Shown here piece by piece: positions 56,600 through 64,000 of a stretch of DNA of 64,000 nt. The DNA comes from Caldilineaceae bacterium. GTDB taxonomy: Bacteria > Chloroflexota > Anaerolineae > Caldilineales > Caldilineaceae. How positions within the stretch are numbered: the stretch's first letter is position 1; each line of letters begins with the position of its first letter. The notes below the pieces were generated by a model, which was given only the letters and a program-made list of their open reading frames with translations, searched no databases and had not been told where the DNA came from. The stretch spans positions 310,001 through 374,000 of the forward strand of contig JACKBC010000001.1 in NCBI GenBank assembly GCA_020634755.1, given 5' to 3'. The translations under genes and the position numbers were made by a program.

Positions 56600-58300
56600 T
56601 TAGCGGCCAATGCCCAGGCTGCCGCCAAAAGCCGTGGACAAGTCTTGGTAAATGGCGGCAATGTTGGCTTCGTCTCCCTGATAGAAGTTGCCGTTGGCGC
56701 GCGTCGCCAAGTCGCGCAGAATATCGCTGTCGGCGTCATCGCCATAGGCAATGGTGAAAACCGACGTGTCGTTGGCCGTGGCCACATCGATCAGATCGTC
56801 GTTAAAAGTGAAGCGAATGCTGTTGGTGTCCAGGCCGTCGGTCAACAGCACCATGGCATTGGCCGCACTCGAGCTGGACGATTCGTTGATCATATACGCG
56901 CCGGCCCCTATGGCATCATAAAGCGCCGTACCCCCCCCAGCCTGCATGGCGTTGATGGTGCTGATCATCTCCGCGCGCCCGTCGGCCACCATTTTGCGGT
57001 CCATGTAGAGATAGGGTTCATCGCTAAAGCCAATGATGGTCAAATAATCCTCGTCACCCATCTGCTCCACAAACTGCACGGCAGCCGCGCGCATGCCCCG
57101 TATCTTGCTGCCCTCCATACTGCCCGAAACGTCCAGCAACATAACCAGGTTCACATCTTTACGCGCCGCCTGCCACAGATCCTGCACGGCGTAAATCGTC
57201 TGTGCGCTGGGTTGGCCAAAGATCACCTCCGGCTGCGACAGGTCAACACCGCGGGCCGCGTCCAGCGGCGCGCTGATAATCACCTGATTGCTGACTGGGC
57301 GCAGGCCCTGGTTCATGGCCCGCTGCTGCGACTCCACGCTGAGCAGAAAATCGCGAAAGAGCGTGGCGGCTTCCTGCGTTTCGGCATCCGCAGCGCTGTT
57401 GATGCAGGCAGGGAAGGTCGCCATAAAGGTGCCTTCAAAGGGATAGACCGGGATAATGTCGAAGCCATCGGCGCCGCTCTGTCCATAGCGCACCACCGTG
57501 CTTTCATACATCACCGCCGCACCCAAATAGGATGCGCCGCGCTCGCTCATGGTGCGGCCCAGCGTGTCCGTATCGGCGCCAAACCAAGAGACGGCGCTCT
57601 CAAACGCGCTGACCGAAGCCTGCACAATAGGCTGCTCAATATCGCTGGCGCTCACCGGGTCCACTTGCGATTGGGCGGCTTGCACCACCGCCAGCAGCGT
57701 ACTGGCTCCGCTGTCGGACAGGCCGGGATGCGTATGGCCAATGCGCAAAGTAGGCCCAAACTGACCGCCGCTATAATATTCCCACGCCGACGGATCGGCG
57801 GCCAAGCTGCCCACATCCAGCCAGCCCAGCGAGCGCCCCGGCCAGCCCAGCGCCTCGGCGACCGGGCGCCACATGCCGATTACCAGCGGACTTTGCGCCG
57901 TGGAAACGCAATCGCCCTGAAAGTTGTTAAGGCCGCGTTCGGCCAGCACATTGGTCCAGACCGGGCTGTCCGGCAGCCAAAGCGCCGGCAGTTCCTGCAT
58001 CTCGCTCATATCTACCACGGCCTGGCCCGATTCCATTGGCGTCAACTGCACAAAGACCGTTTTGCCATCAGCCGTTTCGATCTGCTCATCATTAAAGAGC
58101 GCCAAGCTCTCTTCCAACCAAGCCGTCAGCTCCGTATTGGCGGTCACGTTGACCACGGCAGCATTGCGCGGCGGGCCGTCGCCACCGCCACAGGCCGCCA
58201 GGAGGAAGGCCAGCAGGAGGAGCATGAGTCCCCCTCCCAGCCTCCCCCTTGCGGAGGAGGAGCCACTCCGGGAGGGGTGTAATTTTATTTTTTTCTGCAT
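56600..58300 (-). CDS. Lipoprotein fusing a substrate-binding domain to a VWA domain
   Basis: 566 residues. A lipobox at LLAAC puts Cys37 at the signal cleavage site. The middle (about 45-350) is a periplasmic substrate-binding-like domain (VVNVTANTELTAWLEESLALFN). A von Willebrand A domain follows (about 385-560) with the MIDAS motif LLDVSGSMEGSK, TDGLDTNS and a downstream Asp/Thr. The first residues (KLHPSRSGSSSARGRLGGG) are coded by GC-rich spacer-like DNA, so the true start might be Met26 just before the hydrophobic core. The gene starts two bases after the stop of the OmpA-fusion gene, so they form an operon. Role may be solute sensing or capture with a protein partner. Confidence 0.83.
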   Translation of the reverse strand: MQKKIKLHPSRSGSSSARGRLGGGLMLLLLAFLLAACGGGDGPPRNAAVVNVTANTELTAWLEESLALFNDEQIETADGKTVFVQLTPMESGQAVVDMSEMQELPALWLPDSPVWTNVLAERGLNNFQGDCVSTAQSPLVIGMWRPVAEALGWPGRSLGWLDVGSLAADPSAWEYYSGGQFGPTLRIGHTHPGLSDSGASTLLAVVQAAQSQVDPVSASDIEQPIVQASVSAFESAVSWFGADTDTLGRTMSERGASYLGAAVMYESTVVRYGQSGADGFDIIPVYPFEGTFMATFPACINSAADAETQEAATLFRDFLLSVESQQRAMNQGLRPVSNQVIISAPLDAARGVDLSQPEVIFGQPSAQTIYAVQDLWQAARKDVNLVMLLDVSGSMEGSKIRGMRAAAVQFVEQMGDEDYLTIIGFSDEPYLYMDRKMVADGRAEMISTINAMQAGGGTALYDAIGAGAYMINESSSSSAANAMVLLTDGLDTNSIRFTFNDDLIDVATANDTSVFTIAYGDDADSDILRDLATRANGNFYQGDEANIAAIYQDLSTAFGGSLGIGR

Positions 58301-58302
58301 GA

Positions 58303-59925
58303 TTATCGCCCCACCGTGATCAGCGTCATTTCTACATAGCGATCTTCAGCCTGCACTTCCGGGTCTTCGCTTTCGCGATTTTCCACCGGCGGCAGCGTGG
58401 CCTCTACAATAAAGCGCGTGCGATCAATCCCCAGTGAAACCAGGTAATCGACCACAGATTGGGCGCGCGCTTCGGCAAAATCGAGAATTTCCTGCTCGGT
58501 ATAAGTGCCGGCAGGGCCGGGCCAAGCTGATGACCCTTTGACGCGCAGGAAAAGACCTACGCTTTGGGTCAACGTGGGCGCCACGCAGTCGTCCAAAATG
58601 CGCCGCGATTCGAGCGTCAATTCGGTCGATTCCGGCACAAAGGCAAAGCGGCGGCAGGGCAGCACGGCCAGCGTTTCAGCATCGTTGACGTTGACGCCCG
58701 CCAGCTCCACCTTGGCCGAGATGGAGAAGCTGTCGTTGACCGGGGCGCCGTTGGCCTGCAAATCGGCCTGCGCGGCGGAACGGGCCACAAAGCCGGGGTT
58801 GACTAGCTCGGCTACGTCGCCGGCAGGAGCATCGACGCCGGAAGCCGCCCAGACGCGGCGGGCAATGCCCAGCCGGTTGATCAGCGCCGTGGGGTCGCGC
58901 ATGACAAAGGCGTTGTCGCCCAGGTCGGCCTGCGCCACATTTTCCAGCCAGGTGCGCAGATCATCGGCCGCGCTCTCCGTATAAACAAAGCTCCAGTCGT
59001 TGTGGCCCCATTGGGCAATCTGGCTGGCGGCGGTGTCAAAATCTTCAATTTGCGCCTTCAAGGCGGCAAACCAGGCATCGTGAAACTGCTGGACCAAATT
59101 GGCGTCTTTGCTAATGGATTGGCGCGACGTGACGATGACATCTACGGCAATGCGCATCTGGTTGGAGCTGATCAGCGGCACGCCGCCGCTTTGCTCGGCG
59201 TCGTAAATGTCCGGCTCCCAGCCCGATACCACATCGGCCTGACCAGCATTGAAAGCGGCCACCGCATCGGCCACCGTGTCCTGCGGCACCAACGTCACAT
59301 CAAAGCGCGGGTTCAAGCGCGCAATGGAAAGCACGTAATACACAAAGTATTCGCCCACGCTGCCGCGCGAAAAGGTAATGCGCTTGTCGCGCAAATCATT
59401 GATGGTGGGCACGTCGCGCACCCAAAGCTGATCGGCGCCGGCGCTCTCATCCACCACGGCGGTCACAATCCCAGCGCCGCTGAGCGCCACCGAGTCTAGC
59501 GTGGTGAGCAGGCAGTTCCATTGGCCGCTGTCGAGCAGGGCGGTGCGCTGCTCTTCAGAGACATCATAAGCCGGATTCTCGTCCAGCAAGAACGGCACAA
59601 TGCCCAGGTGGAACCCGTGCTCCACATCTGTGCCGGCCATCTGCATTTGCTGCAACGTGAAATAGCTGCCAAAGGCATCGGCGCCACAGATATAGGTTGG
59701 CAGGCCATCGCCAGCGTCATAATCGGGCGCGAAAACCGGATCCGGTGATTTGAGATTGGTGGTGGGAATGGTGAGTTCGCCCTGGCTGGCCGGCGTTGCG
59801 CCGCTTTGGGCCACGGGCGTGGGCGCCGGATCTTCGCGCACAAAGTTGGCGATCATGGAGCCGGCCACAATGAGCAGCGCCAGGCCAATTATGAGAAAGA
59901 AAACCATTCGAGTTCGGTTCATCAT
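58303..59925 (-). CDS. Substrate-binding domain fused to an OmpA-like domain, membrane-anchored
   Basis: 540 residues: an N-terminal anchor helix (MVFFLIIGLALLIVAGSMI), a periplasmic-binding domain of the NMT1/phosphonate type (about 70-370, with ITFSRGSVGEYFVYYVLSIARLN), then an OmpA/MotB-like C-terminal domain (about 440-538; FVPESTELTLESRRILDD and FAEARAQSVVDYLVSLGIDRTRF). OmpA-type domains usually bind peptidoglycan, so the sensor part may be tied to the wall. An AAGGA site lies ten bases ahead of the start (two Met codons in a row). It is followed at once by the VWA fusion gene. No permease or ATPase gene is near. Confidence 0.85.
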   Translation of the reverse strand: MMNRTRMVFFLIIGLALLIVAGSMIANFVREDPAPTPVAQSGATPASQGELTIPTTNLKSPDPVFAPDYDAGDGLPTYICGADAFGSYFTLQQMQMAGTDVEHGFHLGIVPFLLDENPAYDVSEEQRTALLDSGQWNCLLTTLDSVALSGAGIVTAVVDESAGADQLWVRDVPTINDLRDKRITFSRGSVGEYFVYYVLSIARLNPRFDVTLVPQDTVADAVAAFNAGQADVVSGWEPDIYDAEQSGGVPLISSNQMRIAVDVIVTSRQSISKDANLVQQFHDAWFAALKAQIEDFDTAASQIAQWGHNDWSFVYTESAADDLRTWLENVAQADLGDNAFVMRDPTALINRLGIARRVWAASGVDAPAGDVAELVNPGFVARSAAQADLQANGAPVNDSFSISAKVELAGVNVNDAETLAVLPCRRFAFVPESTELTLESRRILDDCVAPTLTQSVGLFLRVKGSSAWPGPAGTYTEQEILDFAEARAQSVVDYLVSLGIDRTRFIVEATLPPVENRESEDPEVQAEDRYVEMTLITVGR

Positions 59926-60436
59926 TGAACGACTATCCTTTGAATTGGAACAACTAAAATAATGGGGGAAAGAGCTTCAGTATTTCAGCGGTCACTATTT
60001 CAGCGCTCAGCACTTCAGCGGTCAGCACTTCAGCATCTGGCTGACCAGCTGACCACTTGACCAGCTGTTTTGTCTATTTAACCATATGCAGCGGCGAATT
60101 TCACGACAATAGGCTGACTTGGAGCAGCAAAATAGCAATGCGTCATTTCTTACAGGGATATTTTTGCAGATTTACAATTTAATACCGGCATAGAAGTTCG
60201 ACTTCTTGGAGAAGTCGAACTTCTGGGATATCAGTACTATTTTGTTAATTCACAATTAAACCGTCACCTTATGAGAAACGCGCACGCTCCATTCGGCGAA
60301 TCAATCGATTCGGCGAATAAACTCCATTCGGCGAATGGAATTTATTCGGGAGATGCGTTTAATTCGTTGACCCCAACCAGGCGGTTTGGAAAATCGCCTT
60401 ACATTTGGCGCCACGCTCTATGCATTGCCGCGGCCA
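59926..60436. other. Spacer rich in short repeats
   Basis: About 510 bases. It shows tandem pieces of CAGCGGTCAGCACTT type (about 59985-60040), a perfect hairpin (60192-60224), and several copies of ATTCGGCGAAT (about 60290-60345). No gene is supported. The promoter of the OmpA-fusion gene should lie at the left end. Confidence 0.55.
60192..60224. repeat. Perfect 15-bp hairpin, AGAAGTTCGACTTCT type
   Basis: Arms at 60192-60206 and 60210-60224 with a 3-base loop. The inner 12 bases of each arm are the same as in the hairpin within repeat copy B (3141-3167). Confidence 0.8.
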
Positions 60437-61861
60437 TTAAACATAGCCCAAGTTGCGCAGCACATCCTCTGTGCTTTGGCCGGGCAGGCGGTAGAAGCTA
60501 TAGTCGCCGTCCGTATCGCGGTCCACAATCAATTCGGCGGCTTCGGGGAGGACGCAATGTTTGGAGCCGCGCACGCCGCCCAACATTTCCTGATACGCGC
60601 CCACGCTGAAAAAACCGAGAAACAGCTCATCGGTCTCCACGGGTAGATAGAGCGGGGCCTGGCTGGGTTTGGGTGGATAGACATCATCGCTGTCGCAGGT
60701 GACGCCGCCCAGCCGGACACGGCGAAAGGGCTTGTCCAGATGGTTGAGCGGCAGCACAATAAAGTGTTCGCTGAGCGCCCAACTATCAGGAAAAGAGGTC
60801 ATAATGGAGCCGTCCACAATGTACCAAGGATACTGGTAGCCGGCCTCTTTGACGGTGATGACTTTAAAGAAATGGGCGCCATGTTCAGAAGTGGTATAGC
60901 GACCAAATTCGCCCATAACGTCGGGGACGGGCACGTTGTGCTGGCCGCAGACGCGTTGGAAGGTTTGCAACAGGCGGTGAACAAAGGCGTCATAATCAAA
61001 GGCAAAGTCGAGCGTCATGGCGACGGGCATACCGCCGCCAAAGTTGAAGATTGAGAGCGATGGATATTGCTGACGCAGGCGGGCATATTGCTCAATAGCT
61101 GGTTCCAACCCGGCAACAAAGCGGTCCACATCGGTAATTTGCGAGCCGATCATGGCGTGGTACACGGTGAGTTGTAGATGGGGGGCGGCGTCAATTTGGG
61201 CGGCGGCCTGCCAGAGCTGTTCAGTATCCATACCAAAGCGGGTGCTAGAGGCATCCATGTCCGCCAAGGTTGGATGAAACCCATAGCTTTTTTGGCGCAG
61301 CCCCAGATCAAAACGCTCATCGGCATGGAGCAGCGGCGGCAGTTCGTCCAGGCTTTCCACAATGGGAATCAGGTTATCGTGCGTGCGCTTGAGCCGGAGC
61401 AGGCTGTCCGCATAGGCCGAGCCGGCCGGTTTAAACCCATTGGCAAAGACCATGCATTCAGGACGCAACAGCCCCGCCCGCCGCATAATCTGCACGATCT
61501 CCACATCCACCACCGATGACATTTCATGGTGTGCGCCGGCCTCCAGCGTGGTGCGCACCACCTCTTCCGCCGTGTTGGCCTTGGATGCATAGGCATAATG
61601 AAAGCGTCCACCGTAGCCCACATCGGCAATGGCGCGGGCAAAAATATCCTGCATGTCGTGGATTTTGCGCCGGATCATGGGCAGATAAATCAGCTCCAGC
61701 GGGCTGGGATAGGGCGCTGGCGCATGATCGGCGGCGGTCATCAGACGCGCCAGATTGAGGTCGTCGTAATAGAGCTGGCCGTGACGCGAGGAGAGGTAAC
61801 TGTTAAAGACGTGATTGGGAACGGGGTCGGTTGATTCCCAACCGATAACCTGATGTGGCAT
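60437..61861 (-). CDS. PLP-dependent basic amino-acid decarboxylase (arginine decarboxylase-like)
   Basis: About 474 residues of the alanine-racemase-fold decarboxylases. The PLP lysine is Lys94 in HYAYASKANT. Other landmarks are a phosphate-binding FNFGGGMPV loop, MGEFGRYTTSEHG, and the active-site CDSDDVYPP near residue 400. These enzymes start polyamine synthesis from arginine, ornithine, or lysine-type substrates; the sequence is nearest to SpeA-like arginine decarboxylases but shorter than the about 630 residues of SpeA, so the substrate is open. The frame runs into prfB, but the ATG at 61861, four bases past the prfB stop, has a GAAGAG site and starts the conserved part. Confidence 0.8.
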   Translation of the reverse strand: MPHQVIGWESTDPVPNHVFNSYLSSRHGQLYYDDLNLARLMTAADHAPAPYPSPLELIYLPMIRRKIHDMQDIFARAIADVGYGGRFHYAYASKANTAEEVVRTTLEAGAHHEMSSVVDVEIVQIMRRAGLLRPECMVFANGFKPAGSAYADSLLRLKRTHDNLIPIVESLDELPPLLHADERFDLGLRQKSYGFHPTLADMDASSTRFGMDTEQLWQAAAQIDAAPHLQLTVYHAMIGSQITDVDRFVAGLEPAIEQYARLRQQYPSLSIFNFGGGMPVAMTLDFAFDYDAFVHRLLQTFQRVCGQHNVPVPDVMGEFGRYTTSEHGAHFFKVITVKEAGYQYPWYIVDGSIMTSFPDSWALSEHFIVLPLNHLDKPFRRVRLGGVTCDSDDVYPPKPSQAPLYLPVETDELFLGFFSVGAYQEMLGGVRGSKHCVLPEAAELIVDRDTDGDYSFYRLPGQSTEDVLRNLGYV

Positions 61862-61865
61862 GATA

Positions 61866-62964
61866 CTACTCTTCTTCACCCACTTGGGTTTTGAGCCAGG
61901 CCTCAATAAACATGTCGATATCGCCGTCGAGCACGGCGGTCGTGTTGCCAGTTTCGGCATCGGTGCGCAGGTCTTTGACCATTTGATACGGATGCAGCAC
62001 ATAGCTGCGGATCTGGGCGCCAAAGTTGGCGTCCACATTTTGGCCTTTGAGGCGCGCCTTCTCTTCGGCCAGCCGCTCCTGCTCAATCTCATAGAGCTTG
62101 CCGCGCAGCACCTTCATGGCGCTTTCCTTGTTTTGCACCTGGCTGCGCTCATTCTGGCAGGTGACGATGATGCCGCTAGGCAAGTGGCGAATGCGCACGG
62201 CGGTGGCGTTTTTCTGCACGTTTTGGCCGCCAGCGCCGCCGCTGAGAAAGACCTCGATCTGAATGTCTTTGGGGTCGATTTCGACCTCAATATCTTCATC
62301 CAACACCGGCATGACTTCCACTTTGGCAAAGCTGGTGTGGCGGCGGTTGCCCGAATCGAACGGACTCAGACGCACGAGCCGGTGGGTGCCTTTTTCGGCC
62401 TTTAAATAGCCATAGGCGTATTCACCATCCACCTCCACGGTAACGCTTTTAATGCCCGCTTCTTCGCCTTCGGTCATATCGGTAATGACGGTTTTATATT
62501 TGTGCTGCTCGGCCCAGCGCAGATACATGCGCATTAACATCTGCGTCCAATCCTGCGCTTCCGTGCCGCCGGCGCCGGCGTGAATGCTAAAGATAGCGGC
62601 GCCGCGGTCATGCTCGCCGCCCAGGGCCAGCGCAAACTCGCGCCGGTCAAACTCAGCCGTAATCGCATTCGCTTCCTGCTCCAGCTCCGTGAGCAGGCCG
62701 GGATCATCCTCGGCTAGCTCCACCATTTCAGCAGCGTCAGCCGCTCGCTGGTACATGCCATTCCACAGCTCGACCGATTCGCGCAGGCTGCTCAGCTCCT
62801 GCATCTTTTTCTGCGCATCCTGCTGGTCATCCCAAAAGCCGGGCGATACCGACTCTTTGTCTAGCTCCTCAATCCGTTGCTCCTTGACTGGAAAGTCAAA
62901 GACGCCTCCGGATCGTGTCAATGCGGTCGAGCAGGTCAGTTAGTTGGGTTTGTAGTTCAGTCAT
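61866..62964 (-). CDS. prfB: Peptide chain release factor 2, with programmed +1 frameshift
   Basis: RF2 ends translation at UGA and UAA codons. The short first frame begins at ATG 62964 (AAGGA site upstream) and encodes MTELQTQLTDLLDRIDTIRRRL before an in-frame TGA at 62896-62898. The classic slippery site CTT TGA C is present, with GGAGG three bases ahead of CTT (62905-62909), so ribosomes shift +1 and continue as DFPVKEQRIEELDKE. The body has the stop-codon recognition motif SPFDSGNRR and the catalytic SGGAGGQNVQKN. This arrangement lets RF2 level control its own synthesis, as known from Escherichia coli. About 365 residues in total. Its neighbour downstream is the decarboxylase. Confidence 0.97.
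62896..62909 (-). promoter_or_regulatory. prfB: Programmed frameshift site of prfB
   Basis: On the minus strand GGAGG-CGT-CTT-TGA-C: an internal Shine-Dalgarno three bases ahead of the slippery CTT and an in-frame stop. Spacing and sequence follow the known RF2 autoregulatory signal. Confidence 0.95.
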
Positions 62965-63087
62965 ATGATTGTTCCTTTTATGATGTACGAGTTACGAGTT
63001 ACGATGTACGAGAGTGACGGGACGCTTGGAATATTAATGGACGCCAAGCACCCTGCGTAAATCGTACATCAAAAATCGTAAATGTCT

Positions 63088-64000
63088 TTATTCCCCTAGA
63101 AGGCCTTCCACAAAAGTAATGGGGTCAAATAGGGCAAAGTCGTCAATTTTCTCCCCGGTGGCTACAAAGCGGACGGGGACGCCCAGTTCGCGGTTGATGG
63201 CCAGGACAGCGCCGCCTTTGGCCGTGCCGTCCAATTTGGTGATCACAATGCCGGTGACGCCGGCGGCCTCTTTAAAGCTTTTGGCCTGCGAAATGGCATT
63301 TTGGCCCGTGGAACCATCCAGTACCAGCAGCACCTCGTGGGGCGCGCGATGACCTGTTTGCCGGCCACGCGCTTGATCTTTTCCAGCTCTTTCATCAAGT
63401 TGAACTTGGTTTGCAAGCGACCAGCCGTATCCACAATGAGCAGATCGGCCTGGCGGCTCTCTTGGCTGGCGCGAATGGCGTCAAAGATCACGGCGCCGGG
63501 GTCAGCGCCCGGTTCGTGGGCAATCACTTCCACGCCGGCGCGCTCGCCCCACACTTTGAGCTGATCGATGGCGGCGGCGCGGAAGGTATCCGCGGCGCCC
63601 AGCACCACTTTGCGTCCGCGCGCTTTGTACCACTTGGCCATCTTGCCAATAGAGGTTGTCTTGCCCGAGCCATTGACGCCCACCACCAGCACCACCGTGA
63701 GCAGGCGCTTTTCCTCAATGTGCAGTGGCTCGTCGGTTTGCAGCAGCTTTACCATCTCTTGCTTGAGCACCAAATAGGCATCAGCAGTCGACTTAATGCC
63801 TTCGTTTTCAACGCGCCGCCGCGTCTTTTCCACCAGGTCGCTGGTCACGGCCATACCCACATCGCCCAGAATCAGCGTCTCTTCCAGCTCTTCCCACAGC
63901 TCTTCCGTAATCTCGTTTGCCTGGAAAATAGAGCCAATGCGCCCCATAAAGCCCGAGCGCGTCTTTTGCAGGCTCTGCTCAATTTTGTCGTCGTCTTGCG
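63088..64000 (-). pseudogene. ftsY: Signal recognition particle receptor FtsY, 5' end outside the window, 1-base frameshift
   Basis: FtsY is the GTPase that docks ribosome-SRP complexes on the membrane. The upstream frame (from the window edge to about 63340) holds the N domain (EELEETLILGDVGM) and the G domain: VVGVNGSGKTTSIGK, AADTFRAAAIDQL, LLIVDTAGRL. The second frame continues with LLVLDGSTGQNAISQAKSF, TKLDGTAKGG and the end FDPITFVEGLLGE. The break is at four G on the plus strand (63339-63342). One more base there joins the frames as ARPHEVLLVLDG, so a sequence error is likely: ftsY is essential in most bacteria. It lies ahead of prfB on the same strand. Confidence 0.92.

Noticed and set aside
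56549..58282. 577-codon plus-strand open frame
   Set aside because: It is antisense to the VWA lipoprotein, which has a lipobox and MIDAS motif. The plus frame is rich in His, Arg and Gln and has no recognisable domain, typical of a shadow of a GC-rich gene.

Overview
The window looks like a chromosomal segment of a Chloroflexota bacterium, probably from the Anaerolineae/Caldilineae side (inference, no marker tree was run). The clues are Thr/Pro-rich linkers in many secreted lipoproteins, SH3 plus glycosidase lipoproteins, YfhO and PTPS-related GT-C-like membrane proteins, an exported SdrD/DUF11 protein ending in a short LPV-Arg tail, and many B12-dependent radical SAM enzymes. Housekeeping genes (pnp, rpsO, recD2, prfB, ftsY, tRNA-Val) are mixed with lineage-specific genes. 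There is no rRNA, CRISPR array, phage or recognisable insertion sequence.

Layout: 1-3.0 kb holds the end of cobT and a three-gene membrane operon (DUF2157, DUF4401, GDYXXLXY). 3.8-7.0 kb holds rpsO and pnp on the minus strand. 7.5-11.9 kb holds recD2 (frameshifted), a small conserved protein and a YihY/BrkB protein. 12-16.8 kb holds a UvrD-like helicase with a long helical tail, a barstar-like inhibitor, its exported RNase Sa-type partner and tRNA-Val. 17.3-25.3 kb holds three paralogous exported glycosidase-like proteins with SH3 modules. 25.6-31.95 kb holds an anchored helical protein, an M23 peptidase, an FtsX-type permease, an Mrp/ApbC ATPase and a RuvC-like protein.

32-43 kb is a radical-SAM and Fe-S neighbourhood: three B12-binding radical SAM proteins, a fourth with C-terminal cysteines, moaA, a SufR-like regulator, an A-type Fe-S carrier, an Nfu scaffold and a rhodanese. 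A DUF4160/DUF2442 pair sits between two of the radical SAM genes. Three promoters in this region carry the same 18-bp dyad just upstream of the -35 box, including the regulator's own promoter, so co-regulation is plausible.

44-64 kb holds the SdrD/DUF11 protein, a PTPS-related membrane protein, an LLM-class oxidoreductase, a YfhO protein, a membrane polyferredoxin with a secreted partner, two substrate-binding fusions (VWA and OmpA), a PLP decarboxylase, prfB with its programmed frameshift, and ftsY (frameshifted, running off the window).

Spacers carry several small repeat families. The clearest is a 72-74 bp element with inverted ends TTACGCA/TGCGTAA, seen in at least seven near-complete copies. 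Both apparent frameshifts fall in runs of four C/G, which suggests sequence error as much as gene decay.
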